Shown: positions 1-6,482, counted from the first letter of the stretch. The stretch: 9,914 nt of DNA from Desulfatirhabdium butyrativorans (GCA_020718785.1 DYRK01000187.1:1-9914), one strand, 5' to 3'. Numbers and translations are program-made. Notes: a model not told the origin generated them from the letters alone.

Positions 1-554
1 CATTTTTTCAGACCCGAGGGACTGACAATCGACGAAACGAAATTCATTCCCAGATTCGAGAGAAAAGGAGCATAAGGCTGAGTCAAAGAAAATCTGACAG
101 AATATTCGCCGGTTGCAGAAACTGTTTTCACATATTTCAATACAGAGCCTAAGTCCTTCTGATAAAAGGGATGATTCGGATCAATCTGTCTCATAAAGGA
201 AAATACTACGGCTTCTGCATTGAAAACCGTTCCGTCATGAAACAGGACGCCTTTACGCAACTGAAACGTCCATTCTTTTTCGTCCGGCGAAGATTCCCAT
301 GAAACCGCAAGGCATGGTTCGATTTCTGTGGAATTGTCTTTATATCGTACCAGTCCTTCGAAAAGATTGACCATGACTTTGACGGATTCTCCGTCTGTAG
401 TTTTGGCAGGATCCAAAGATACGGATTCCCCGCCTCTGGCAATAACTAATTCGCCGCCTTTTACAGGTTCTGCATAAAGCAGTCCTGTTCCGAAAAACCG
501 GTTCGGTCCCCAATTCATTCCGACAATCAGAATTATCAGCAAATATTTTTTCAT
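1..554 (-). CDS. Solute-binding protein of a peptide-type ABC transporter, family 5 (partial, N-terminal 184 codons)
   Basis: The frame opens with ATG at 554 and runs off the left edge without a stop, so only the N-terminal 184 residues are visible. Translation gives a signal peptide (MKKYLLIILIVGM, likely cut after LLYA). It then shows hallmarks of family 5 extracellular solute-binding proteins (OppA/DppA type): SVSLDPA, NLFEGLVRYKD, EKEWTFQLRKGV and LFHDGT. It is clearly a paralogue of the complete binding protein at 2954-4519, sharing FEGLVRYKDN, LRKGV, FHDGT, HPFY and APFLSNLGM at matching positions. The product should be exported to the periplasm and bind a peptide or similar small ligand. 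The Shine-Dalgarno is the GGGAGGG just upstream, formed where the heptamer repeats at 563-597 end. The start lies 43 nt after the stop of the sensor phosphatase, consistent with cotranscription. Ligand specificity cannot be judged because the C-terminal lobe is missing. Confidence 0.88.
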   Translation of the reverse strand, partial: MKKYLLIILIVGMNWGPNRFFGTGLLYAEPVKGGELVIARGGESVSLDPAKTTDGESVKVMVNLFEGLVRYKDNSTEIEPCLAVSWESSPDEKEWTFQLRKGVLFHDGTVFNAEAVVFSFMRQIDPNHPFYQKDLGSVLKYVKTVSATGEYSVRFSLTQPYAPFLSNLGMNFVSSIVSPSGLKK

Positions 555-562
555 CACGCCCT

Positions 563-597
563 CCCAGTCCCCAGCACCCAGTCCCCAGCCCCCAGTT
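563..597. repeat. Five tandem heptamers (CCCAGYN)
   Basis: On the plus strand five 7-nt units follow without a gap: CCCAGTC, CCCAGCA, CCCAGTC, CCCAGCC and CCCAGTT. They begin directly after the stop codon of the sensor phosphatase (598-600) and fill most of the 43-nt gap to the next start at 554. On the transcribed strand the unit reads as variants of ACTGGG/GCTGGG. This resembles the short tandemly repeated heptanucleotides known from cyanobacterial and some other large bacterial genomes. The promoter-proximal part of the next gene's Shine-Dalgarno is continuous with the last unit. Confidence 0.85.
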
Positions 598-2862
598 TCA
601 AAACCCGAATCCGACCACCGTCACATCATCCTGCCGTTCATTTTTTCCCTGATGTTGGGCTAAAACTTTGATTATGCTATGCCGCTGCCTGTCAAAAGGC
701 TCCTGTGCAATGTTCAGAAGCAGTTCCCTGAGCTTTTTTTTCCCGAAAGAAACCCGTTTCTCTCCTCCGAGCTGGTCTGTAAAGCCGTCGGTTACGAGAT
801 AAAAACACATACCGCTTTCAATGTCAACCGTATGATTCGTAAAATCGAAATCCAAATCAGAATCTCTGTAGCCGATGCTTTGTTTGTCGCCTCGGACAAT
901 ATTGATCTCGCGCTGATGAACATAATACAGAGACAGCTTTGCACCGGCAAAAATAAGACGGCTGTAATGTTTGCCTGCTGCTTCTATAAAACAGATTCCG
1001 GCATCCAATCCGTCATCGGAAGACGCATGGTCCGTATCCTGCTGAAGCGATGTTTTGACAATGAAATTCAATCGCTTGAGAATTTCAGCAGGATCCCGGC
1101 ATTTCTCGGTTCGGATGATTCTTCTCAGGCCGGATGAGGAAAGCATGGTCATAAAAGCCCCGGGAACTCCGTGTCCGGTGCAGTCCGTAACAGCAACAAC
1201 AATTCCGTCGGAAAGAACTTCGACATGAAAAAGGTCTCCGCCCACAATGTCTCTGGGTTCCCAGATAAAAAAACTTCGGGGCAGGTATGTTTTTACTTCT
1301 TCCATATTGGGCAGCACGGAACTTTGAATCCTTTTGGCACAGTGGATGCTGTCCATGACTTTTTTTCTGGCAGCTTCGGCAATTTCCCGTTCTCTGAATG
1401 CTTTTTCTTTCTCGATCCGCTCGGTAATATCTGTCAGTATTCCTTCGATATGAAGAACATCTCCTTCGGCATTGCAGACGGTTCTTGCCGAAAGCGATAC
1501 CCATATCGGAGTTCTGTCTTTACGGTAGAACTGAGTTTCGAAGTTTTTTACCATTCCCTGTGTTTTGAGAATACGGATAAATTCCCGGCGGTCCTCGGGA
1601 TTCACATACACCTGATCCGAAAGATCGGAAACAGAGGCGGCCGCTTCCTGTTCCGAATCATAGCCCATAATTTTTGCGATTGCAGGATTTGCATTGAGAA
1701 CTTTTCCGTCTCCTGTAGTCTGATAAATGCCCTCGACTGCATTTTGAAAAATGCCCCGATATTTTTCCTCGGCTTTTCTGAGGGAATTCTGTTTTTCCTC
1801 CAGTTCGTCTGCCATTTCATTGAATGCCCAGGCAAGTTCGCCGATTTCATCATTCTGCCGGATATCTGCCCGCTGTTCCAGATCGCCCGCGCTCATGGAA
1901 CGGATGACTCCGAGCAGATGTTCCAGAGGTTTCGTAAAAGATCGGGCAGTCAGAAATCCCACGCCAATTGCCAGAACAAAGCCGATCACGGAACTGATAA
2001 AACCGGCTCTGAGCGTGTCCTGTCTGCTTTGTTCGATTGCCGAGGAATTGACTGCAACCGAGAGAACCGCGACGATATTGCCTGCCCGGTCTTTCAGAGA
2101 CCGGTATCCGGTGGCGTAAAGATCCGAGCCGATTCGCTCTGTTCCTCGAACAAAGTCATCCGTGCAATATGTTTCCGCTTTTCCGAGATCGCAGAGCGCG
2201 GTATCCCATAATCTTTCAAGCCGATTTCCTTTCTGATCCTGAATCGTGCTGACAATTTTTCCCTCTCTGTCCCATTGCAGCGTGATTTCCGCTTTTACCT
2301 GTTCTTTGACGGTTTGCAGAAATTCCAGATTAAAAGGAAAGGAGACAATCACAAGTCCCAGAGTTTCGAGCGTCGCCATATTGACTACAGGAAGAAATGT
2401 CTTGAATGCAATCCCTTTGCCGGTAAGCATATAATCCGAATTTTCTTCCAGTTCCAGAGTTTTTTCTATTATCGGATCATCGGAAGAAGTGAAAAAGGAT
2501 TCCGCGGCAGTTCCCGATGAAAAGCTGCGTCCTTTGAGTTCTTTATTTTTGTCGAAGATTTCCACGATAAAGACAAACCAGAGTTCCTGTTTGGCATTGA
2601 GCCATTCCTGAATATTTCCGCTTTTAAGACTGTCTTTGACTTCTCCCGTGTCGGCAAGAAGCGCGGCAATATTGTTCACCCGCTTTGCAGTCTCGATAAT
2701 CACGTCTCCGGCATGGTTCAAGGCTTTTCCGCTTTCTGCCTGAAGGTCTTTTTGCAGACGCTCCAGAGCCATCCGGATGTTGATAAAAGTAATCAGAGCG
2801 GTGAGCAGAAGAATTACTATGACGAAAATCAGCGCGAGCCGGATTCTGATGGAATGTCTCAT
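598..2862 (-). CDS. Membrane sensor phosphatase: Cache-like domain, HAMP, PAS and SpoIIE/PP2C-type output
   Basis: This 754-residue protein starts MRHSIRIRLALIFVIV. A transmembrane helix at about 8-28 is followed by a periplasmic region (about 30-285) with the look of a Cache ligand-binding domain, then a second helix at about 286-306. A HAMP linker (307-360, with FTKPLEHL and NDEIGELAWAFNEM) leads to a PAS domain (about 363-480, ending HIEGILTDITERIEKEKA) and a short coiled coil. The C-terminal phosphatase (about 505-754) opens with IHCAKRIQSSVLP. It keeps the acidic metal-binding motifs of the SpoIIE/PP2C family: RDIVGGD (D538, D543), VTDCTGHGVPGAFMT (D560), VTDGFTDQ (D692) and RQDDVTVVG (D745, D746). 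The family dephosphorylates STAS anti-anti-sigma-type proteins; SiaA has a comparable membrane layout. No STAS or kinase partner lies in the window. The AAGGGG upstream sits unusually close to the ATG (2 nt). Placement between two binding-protein genes suggests a shared ligand-sensing task (inference). Confidence 0.93.
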   Translation of the reverse strand: MRHSIRIRLALIFVIVILLLTALITFINIRMALERLQKDLQAESGKALNHAGDVIIETAKRVNNIAALLADTGEVKDSLKSGNIQEWLNAKQELWFVFIVEIFDKNKELKGRSFSSGTAAESFFTSSDDPIIEKTLELEENSDYMLTGKGIAFKTFLPVVNMATLETLGLVIVSFPFNLEFLQTVKEQVKAEITLQWDREGKIVSTIQDQKGNRLERLWDTALCDLGKAETYCTDDFVRGTERIGSDLYATGYRSLKDRAGNIVAVLSVAVNSSAIEQSRQDTLRAGFISSVIGFVLAIGVGFLTARSFTKPLEHLLGVIRSMSAGDLEQRADIRQNDEIGELAWAFNEMADELEEKQNSLRKAEEKYRGIFQNAVEGIYQTTGDGKVLNANPAIAKIMGYDSEQEAAASVSDLSDQVYVNPEDRREFIRILKTQGMVKNFETQFYRKDRTPIWVSLSARTVCNAEGDVLHIEGILTDITERIEKEKAFREREIAEAARKKVMDSIHCAKRIQSSVLPNMEEVKTYLPRSFFIWEPRDIVGGDLFHVEVLSDGIVVAVTDCTGHGVPGAFMTMLSSSGLRRIIRTEKCRDPAEILKRLNFIVKTSLQQDTDHASSDDGLDAGICFIEAAGKHYSRLIFAGAKLSLYYVHQREINIVRGDKQSIGYRDSDLDFDFTNHTVDIESGMCFYLVTDGFTDQLGGEKRVSFGKKKLRELLLNIAQEPFDRQRHSIIKVLAQHQGKNERQDDVTVVGFGF

Positions 2863-2916
2863 ATCCCCTTGCTGGAACCTGTCTGCAAAAATTTCATTTT
2901 CGCAATCCTCTGCTTG

Positions 2917-2950
2917 TCCGGAGGAGTGCAGGCAGACCCTGCACTCCGGA
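2917..2950 (-). terminator. Hairpin just after the stop of the complete binding-protein gene
   Basis: GGAGTGCAGG (2923-2932) pairs perfectly with CCTGCACTCC (2938-2947) around a 5-nt loop. A further 3 bp (2917-2919 with 2948-2950) form beyond a 3-nt bulge. The structure begins 4 nt past the stop codon at 2954-2956. There is no U-run after it on the transcribed strand, so it is not a canonical intrinsic terminator. It may be a partial terminator or an mRNA 3'-end stabiliser that lowers expression of the downstream sensor relative to the binding protein. Confidence 0.45.
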
Positions 2951-2953
2951 AAG

Positions 2954-4519
2954 CTATTCTATCCAAAGCCGGTAAAACTTGATGCTGACCGTGGGATGAA
3001 AGACCACGCCCTGAACGCTTTTATGATACACTCCGATTCGCTGGGCGTGAGCCAAAGGCGCCCAGGGCGCCTGTTCGTGAATGATTTCCTGAGCTTTATG
3101 ATACAGGGCTGTTCTCTCCTTCCGATCAGAGATTTCACGGGCTTTGACCAGCAGTTCATGAAGTCCCTCGTGTCTGAGAAAAGAGACATTCGAGGCTTTG
3201 GGTTTCACCGTATTGTCCTGATCCAAAAGCACATACAGGAAATTATCCGGGTCTCCGTTGTCTCCGCTCCATCCGAGAAGACACATTTCATGCTCGCCGT
3301 TATATGCCTTTGCTGTGTAGGTTTTCCACTCGGACGTTATGATTTCAGCCTGAATCCCGACTTCGGCAAGATTGGCTTTGATTGCACGGGCGATTTTTTC
3401 AGGCTCCGGCATATAGGGCCTCGGGCTGGTCATTACTGACAGCGTTGTGGAAAATCCTTTTTCCAGACCTTCTTCTTTCAGCAACTGTCTCGCCTTTTCG
3501 GGATTATACTCATAGTCCTCGACAGCCTCGTTTGCTCCCCATACGGTGGGCGGAAGGGGATTTTTGGCAGGCACCGCCAGTCCCTTGTAAAAAAGTTTTA
3601 CCAGATTCTGCTTGTTGATCGCATAATTCACAGCCTGTCTGACTTTGATACGGTCAAAAGGCTTTTTCTCCGTATTCATGGCAAGATATCCGACATTGAG
3701 TCCGGGCGCGGCAATCAGTTTCAGATTTTTTTCCATTTCGATTTCTTTTACCGCATTCGGATCAACTCCGTCCATACCATGAATCGCAGAGGTTTTCAAT
3801 GCCAGCAGACGATTTTTGTTATCGGGAATGGACTTGAAAATCAGGCGTTCCAATTTCGGAGGATTGTCCCAGTACTCGGTATTCTTTTTGAGGATGATGC
3901 GATCTCCCGGAATCCATTCTTCAAAAACAAAGGGACCCGTGCCGACCGGATGTTTTCCAAACTCGTCTCCCCATTTTTTCAGGGCTTCCGGACTCGCTAT
4001 AGGCGCGGCGTCCGGCATTCCGAGATTGGAGAGGAAAGGAGCAAAGGGCTTTTCCAAAGTGATTTTGACCGTATAATCGTCAAGTGATTCTACTTTTCGG
4101 ATATACTGAAACACAAATCCGGCTGCGCCGAAGTTTTTCCGATAAAAAGGATGGGCAGGATCGGTCTGTCTCGAAATCGAATAAACCACCGATTCTGAAT
4201 TGAAATCTGTTCCGTCATGGAATTTCACTCCTTTCCGCAGATGGAACACCCATTCCTTTCCTTCGGACTTGTTTTCCCATGACAGAGCCAGTGCGGGTTC
4301 GATGTCGGAGGTGTTGTCCTTGTAACGGACCAGCCCCTCGAAAATATTGATGATTACTTTGTTCGACTCTCCGTCTGCGGCAAAAGCCGGATCCAGCGTC
4401 ACCGAGTCGTTTCCGCGCCCCCAGATGAGCGTTTTGCCTGTACCGGCTTGATCCTGCGCCGTTGCAAGCCCGGCGCAAAACCAGCACAGAAGGCAGATAA
4501 AAAAAATTCTTTTGAGCAT
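2954..4519 (-). CDS. Periplasmic dipeptide/oligopeptide-type solute-binding protein (SBP family 5, DppA-like)
   Basis: This 521-residue protein has a cleavable signal peptide (MLKRIFFICLLCWFCAGLATA, probable cut before QDQ). Family 5 landmarks follow in order: DSVTLDPA, NIFEGLVRYKD, GKEWVFHLRKGVKFHDGT, HPVGTGPFVFEEW, YLAMNTEKKPFD, VRQAVNYAINK, NPLPPTVWG, EHEMCLLGWSGDNGDPDNF and APWAPLAHAQ. The SPRPYMP motif (R367) and GDNGDPDNF (419-427) match, as I recall, the E. coli DppA segments that hold the ligand's C-terminal carboxylate and N-terminal amine. A dipeptide-like ligand is therefore plausible. The start at 4519 was chosen over an in-frame ATG at 4537 because AGGAGG lies 5 nt upstream of it and the earlier ATG has no ribosome-binding site. 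No permease or ATPase gene adjoins it here. Together with the paralogue at 1-554 it flanks the sensor phosphatase, so it could feed transport, signalling or both. Confidence 0.94.
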   Translation of the reverse strand: MLKRIFFICLLCWFCAGLATAQDQAGTGKTLIWGRGNDSVTLDPAFAADGESNKVIINIFEGLVRYKDNTSDIEPALALSWENKSEGKEWVFHLRKGVKFHDGTDFNSESVVYSISRQTDPAHPFYRKNFGAAGFVFQYIRKVESLDDYTVKITLEKPFAPFLSNLGMPDAAPIASPEALKKWGDEFGKHPVGTGPFVFEEWIPGDRIILKKNTEYWDNPPKLERLIFKSIPDNKNRLLALKTSAIHGMDGVDPNAVKEIEMEKNLKLIAAPGLNVGYLAMNTEKKPFDRIKVRQAVNYAINKQNLVKLFYKGLAVPAKNPLPPTVWGANEAVEDYEYNPEKARQLLKEEGLEKGFSTTLSVMTSPRPYMPEPEKIARAIKANLAEVGIQAEIITSEWKTYTAKAYNGEHEMCLLGWSGDNGDPDNFLYVLLDQDNTVKPKASNVSFLRHEGLHELLVKAREISDRKERTALYHKAQEIIHEQAPWAPLAHAQRIGVYHKSVQGVVFHPTVSIKFYRLWIE

Positions 4520-4524
4520 GTTCT

Positions 4525-4530
4525 CCTCCT
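4525..4530 (-). promoter_or_regulatory. Shine-Dalgarno AGGAGG that fixes the binding-protein start
   Basis: AGGAGG on the minus strand ends 5 nt before the ATG at 4519. The alternative upstream ATG at 4537 would translate this site itself as part of the protein, so 4519 is the better start. Confidence 0.85.
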
Positions 4531-4548
4531 TTTTCATGGTTATGGTAG

Positions 4549-4569
4549 GGTCACGCCGGCGGCGTGACC
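4549..4569 (-). terminator. GC-rich hairpin between the membrane-protein gene and the binding-protein gene
   Basis: GGTCACGCC (4549-4557) and GGCGTGACC (4561-4569) form a perfect 9-bp stem with a 3-nt loop. It lies 7 nt after the stop of the 301-residue membrane protein and 18 nt before the Shine-Dalgarno of the binding protein. No U-run follows on the minus strand. It may be an attenuator or a boundary between the conflict-type block and the solute-binding block. Because it is palindromic, a protein-binding site is also possible. Confidence 0.42.
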
Positions 4570-4576
4570 TGATTAA

Positions 4577-5482
4577 CTAATGCTCACGAGGTCTGTTTCT
4601 AAACAAATAGGCTGTCAGTTTTCTGCCTTCTTCGTATTCCTTTTTGAAGTCAGCGGGAAAATCCCAGCCCAGGGATTTGTAAAGCGCGAAGCGGTGCAAA
4701 TCAAATGCGGATTCAACGAGTTGACCGTAACTTTTGGCAGCCGGCAATATCATCCAGTAGTAAGCAAAAATAATAGCGACAATACTCACCGGAACTGCCC
4801 ACCACGCGTAATATATCCAGATCAGGAACAATGCGCCCCAACTCCAGACACGCACTGCGGTATCTAATTTGTCTCTGGCTTCGGCAAGTTCTTTTTTCAC
4901 AGGCTCAGGCAGCGCTAACCACAGCCGGGGCCAGCACACAGAAGCTTTCAGTCCGTATTTCTGATCCGGGCGCATTTCCACTGCACGGAGATAATTTCCC
5001 AGATCGGTTGGCATTCGGTGCGCCGGTTTTTCGGGGATATAGATCAGTTCGCCCTCAATGCCTGAAAGCTCCGCATCTTCTTCGGGCGTTCGGACAGATT
5101 TGACCGCTAAATCCTGATAGCGGTCATATTTTATTTTGTAAAGAGATTCCCGAATGTCTCTCCGCCACTTCCAGAATCGCCGGGGAAAGGGATAATAGCC
5201 TTCGAGAAATCGCAGTACGAATAAATCGAACTGTTTGACAATGTTGGCAATTGCACTCATCATCACCATTAAGCTGAAAATACAGAGCAATGTCGGAACC
5301 GGCTTGAATAAATTGCTGACCCATTGAAACAAATTCAGCCAACCGAGGCTCCAAAGGTCGTGATCCCATGCCCACGCCAGAAACCCGCCGAACCAGAATA
5401 GCACGCCGGATTTCAGTAGCACTGCTGTCCACTGCTCAATGGGGCTGCCGACCCATCCTTCGCCGAAATCGGAAATCATCAT
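4577..5482 (-). CDS. Conserved-type membrane protein of unknown function, about four transmembrane segments
   Basis: I do not recognise a named family for this 301-residue protein. Hydrophobic segments lie at about 20-40, 62-82 (possibly to 92), 212-230 and 231-249. Between the second and third is a large, charged, presumably cytoplasmic domain (about 95-210). It contains the ordered block DLGNYLRAVEM (160-170), KYGLKASVCWPRLWLALPE (175-193) and then a basic/acidic helix. I recall similar LRA-E / YGL-A-V-WPRL / LPE motifs in uncharacterised bacterial membrane proteins. The C-terminal tail (250-301) is soluble and charged, with a DLHRFALYKSLGW segment. The ATG follows the stop of the 141-residue gene by 2 nt with no clear Shine-Dalgarno of its own, so translational coupling is likely. 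Next to a CHAT protease locus, a membrane-effector or membrane-anchor role is a reasonable guess and no more. Confidence 0.82.
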   Translation of the reverse strand: MMISDFGEGWVGSPIEQWTAVLLKSGVLFWFGGFLAWAWDHDLWSLGWLNLFQWVSNLFKPVPTLLCIFSLMVMMSAIANIVKQFDLFVLRFLEGYYPFPRRFWKWRRDIRESLYKIKYDRYQDLAVKSVRTPEEDAELSGIEGELIYIPEKPAHRMPTDLGNYLRAVEMRPDQKYGLKASVCWPRLWLALPEPVKKELAEARDKLDTAVRVWSWGALFLIWIYYAWWAVPVSIVAIIFAYYWMILPAAKSYGQLVESAFDLHRFALYKSLGWDFPADFKKEYEEGRKLTAYLFRNRPREH

Positions 5483-5484
5483 TG

Positions 5485-5910
5485 TCAGGACTTTCTTTTG
5501 AAAGAAGTGTTCAGTTCACGACAGATCGGCACCTCTTCGCCGCCCATTCTTGCCCAGTCTCTTGTTTTACATTCACAGTCGGAAAAGGCGCATTTGTCTC
5601 TTTGTCCGGGACAGGTGTATATCTCAATTCCGCCGACGGATGTCACAGAATTTCCGGCTAACGGCGAAAACATTCTCGTTCCGTCCGCAGAATAGCCTTT
5701 TCCCTCAAAAAATTTTTCTGTCCACTCCGATGTTTTCTCATTCCTTGTCAGCAAACGGAGAATATCGGTATCTGTCTTTGCGCCGGACTGAAACTGTTTC
5801 AGCAGGGCATCAAGCTCCTGTCCGATCTTTTCCGCCTCATCTCCTGCCAGTTCTTTCAAAAAAGGGCGAATATTTTGTGCCGCCTGCAAAATGTCTTCTG
5901 TTTTGTACAT
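5485..5910 (-). CDS. Small two-part protein: helical N-terminus and Cys-rich C-terminus, adaptor-like
   Basis: This 141-residue protein has no signal peptide or membrane segment. Residues 1-70 are predicted helical and acidic (ILQAAQNIRPFLKELAGDEA, then ELDALLKQFQSG). Residues 97-132 carry five cysteines in the pattern YTCP (C100), C107, C112, C114 and VPICRE (C130), with TRDWARMGGEE between. The C-terminal part recalls small Cys-containing ribbon-like modules (YxCP...PxC) that I have seen near CHAT/TPR and other bacterial conflict proteins, where short helical effector-associated modules are also common. The assignment is tentative. A good Shine-Dalgarno (AAGGAG, 7 nt) precedes the ATG. Its stop is 2 nt before the start of the 301-residue membrane protein, so the two are almost certainly translated from one mRNA and probably act together. 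Confidence 0.82.
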   Translation of the reverse strand: MYKTEDILQAAQNIRPFLKELAGDEAEKIGQELDALLKQFQSGAKTDTDILRLLTRNEKTSEWTEKFFEGKGYSADGTRMFSPLAGNSVTSVGGIEIYTCPGQRDKCAFSDCECKTRDWARMGGEEVPICRELNTSFKRKS

Positions 5911-5917
5911 GGTTTTA

Positions 5918-5923
5918 CTCCTT
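5918..5923 (-). promoter_or_regulatory. Shine-Dalgarno AAGGAG for the 141-residue gene
   Basis: AAGGAG ends 7 nt before the ATG at 5910. It is the strongest initiation signal of the two-gene unit, because the following membrane-protein gene relies on coupling. Confidence 0.75.
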
Positions 5924-5950
5924 AATGTGGGATGGGTGAAACCCGCCGCT

Positions 5951-6220
5951 TTACCTCATTTTTTTGTAAGCATCTTTCCGATGACGTATGGCAAGAATGT
6001 CTATCACTCGTTTTTTATCATAAACTGCATAGACAATACGATATTCACCTATACGGATACGCCACAGGTTTTCTTCCCCCTGTATCTTCCGACATCCTCT
6101 CGGACGGGGATTTTCAGCCAAAGATTCAATTTTAGGAAACAGCTTGCTTACTACAGAAGCAGCAAGCATTTCAAGTTCTTTACGGGCTGAACGGGTAAAA
6201 ATAATACCATAGTTATCCAT
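5951..6220 (-). CDS. RelE/ParE-superfamily toxin of a type II toxin-antitoxin module
   Basis: This 89-residue protein has the classic RelE/ParE layout. An N-terminal strand (YGIIFTRSARKELEML) is followed by a helical pair with the phrase IESLAENPRPRGCRKIQG, the core strands LWRIRIGEYRIVYAVYD (52-68), and the terminal strand with VIDILAIRHRKDAYKK (72-87). RIGEYRIVY and the basic AIRHRKDAY end are the family's usual signature and hold the likely catalytic basic residues (R61, H80, R81). RelE-type members cut mRNA at the ribosome, whereas ParE-type members poison gyrase. The GEYRIVY/AIRHRKD pattern fits the RelE side better. The start overlaps the antitoxin stop by 8 nt, a standard coupled arrangement, and AGGGA lies within the antitoxin's end. 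The length is normal and there is no sign of damage. Confidence 0.93.
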   Translation of the reverse strand: MDNYGIIFTRSARKELEMLAASVVSKLFPKIESLAENPRPRGCRKIQGEENLWRIRIGEYRIVYAVYDKKRVIDILAIRHRKDAYKKMR

Positions 6221-6404
6221 TCAGCTTTCCCTGCTGTTTCAATCTTTTTCTGACAGATTCCAAAGACTCACGGGGGTCATCATCTCTTGACCGGGCAATT
6301 AATTTGTCATAAAAATCTTCCCACAGGTCCCCGTGTTCTTTGAGATCAATAAGAACAGCCGTTTTCTCTCCTTTGTCATCTACTATAAATTGGATACCTT
6401 TCAT
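6213..6404 (-). CDS. Antitoxin partner of the RelE/ParE toxin
   Basis: This is a 63-residue protein starting MKGIQFIVDDKGEKTAVLID. A short N-terminal strand region is followed by acidic helices with LWEDFYDKLIARSRDDDPRE and SLESVRKRLKQQGKLNG. This is the usual form of small Phd/RelB-like antitoxins that precede RelE toxins, and the product should bind the toxin and probably its own promoter. I chose the ATG at 6404 because GAGAGG lies 6 nt upstream. An in-frame ATG at 6440 would add 12 residues read through the hairpin cluster and lacks a ribosome-binding site. The gene overlaps the toxin start by 8 nt. Family-level naming is uncertain; pairing with the toxin is secure. Confidence 0.88.
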   Translation of the reverse strand: MKGIQFIVDDKGEKTAVLIDLKEHGDLWEDFYDKLIARSRDDDPRESLESVRKRLKQQGKLNG

Positions 6405-6410
6405 TTGATT

Positions 6411-6416
6411 CCTCTC
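6411..6416 (-). promoter_or_regulatory. Shine-Dalgarno GAGAGG that fixes the antitoxin start
   Basis: GAGAGG on the minus strand ends 6 nt before the ATG at 6404, supporting the 63-residue form over a longer one beginning at 6440. Confidence 0.65.
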
Positions 6417-6420
6417 TCTC

Positions 6421-6478
6421 AACCCGAGGGTTCCCGGCAATGAATTGCCGGGCTATTTTCGGATGTCCCTGGGGGACA
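6421..6478. repeat. Cluster of three small palindromes between the CHAT gene and the antitoxin
   Basis: Three inverted repeats follow one another: AACCC-GA-GGGTT (6421-6432), CCCGGCAAT-GA-ATTGCCGGG (6433-6452) and TGTCCC-TGG-GGGACA (6464-6478). The middle one is a perfect 9-bp stem. The cluster fills most of the gap between the CHAT stop (6483-6485) and the antitoxin ribosome-binding site. There is no U-run on the transcribed strand. It may be a REP-like dispersed element, an mRNA-stabilising structure, or the operator of the toxin-antitoxin pair. Confidence 0.6.
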
Positions 6479-6482
6479 AAGA

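Noticed and set aside
206..442. Separate small gene of 78 codons on the minus strand
   Set aside because: It is in a different frame inside the partial binding-protein gene, whose translation matches its paralogue closely.
1085..1504. Minus-strand frame of 139 codons rich in Arg and Cys
   Set aside because: It lies within the phosphatase domain in another frame and has no independent support.
1171..2211. Long plus-strand open frame of 346 codons
   Set aside because: It lies antisense to the well-conserved sensor phosphatase, and its translation is Phe/Cys-rich without any recognisable domain, as expected from a shadow frame.
2777..3439. Plus-strand open frame of 220 codons
   Set aside because: It spans the binding-protein gene and the intergenic hairpin on the opposite strand and has no domain features.
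4520..4537. Upstream ATG for the binding protein (six extra residues)
   Set aside because: The extension is encoded by the Shine-Dalgarno region itself, and the signal peptide is standard from the ATG at 4519.
6405..6440. Longer antitoxin starting at 6440
   Set aside because: It would be read through the palindrome cluster and has no ribosome-binding site; the ATG at 6404 has GAGAGG 6 nt upstream.
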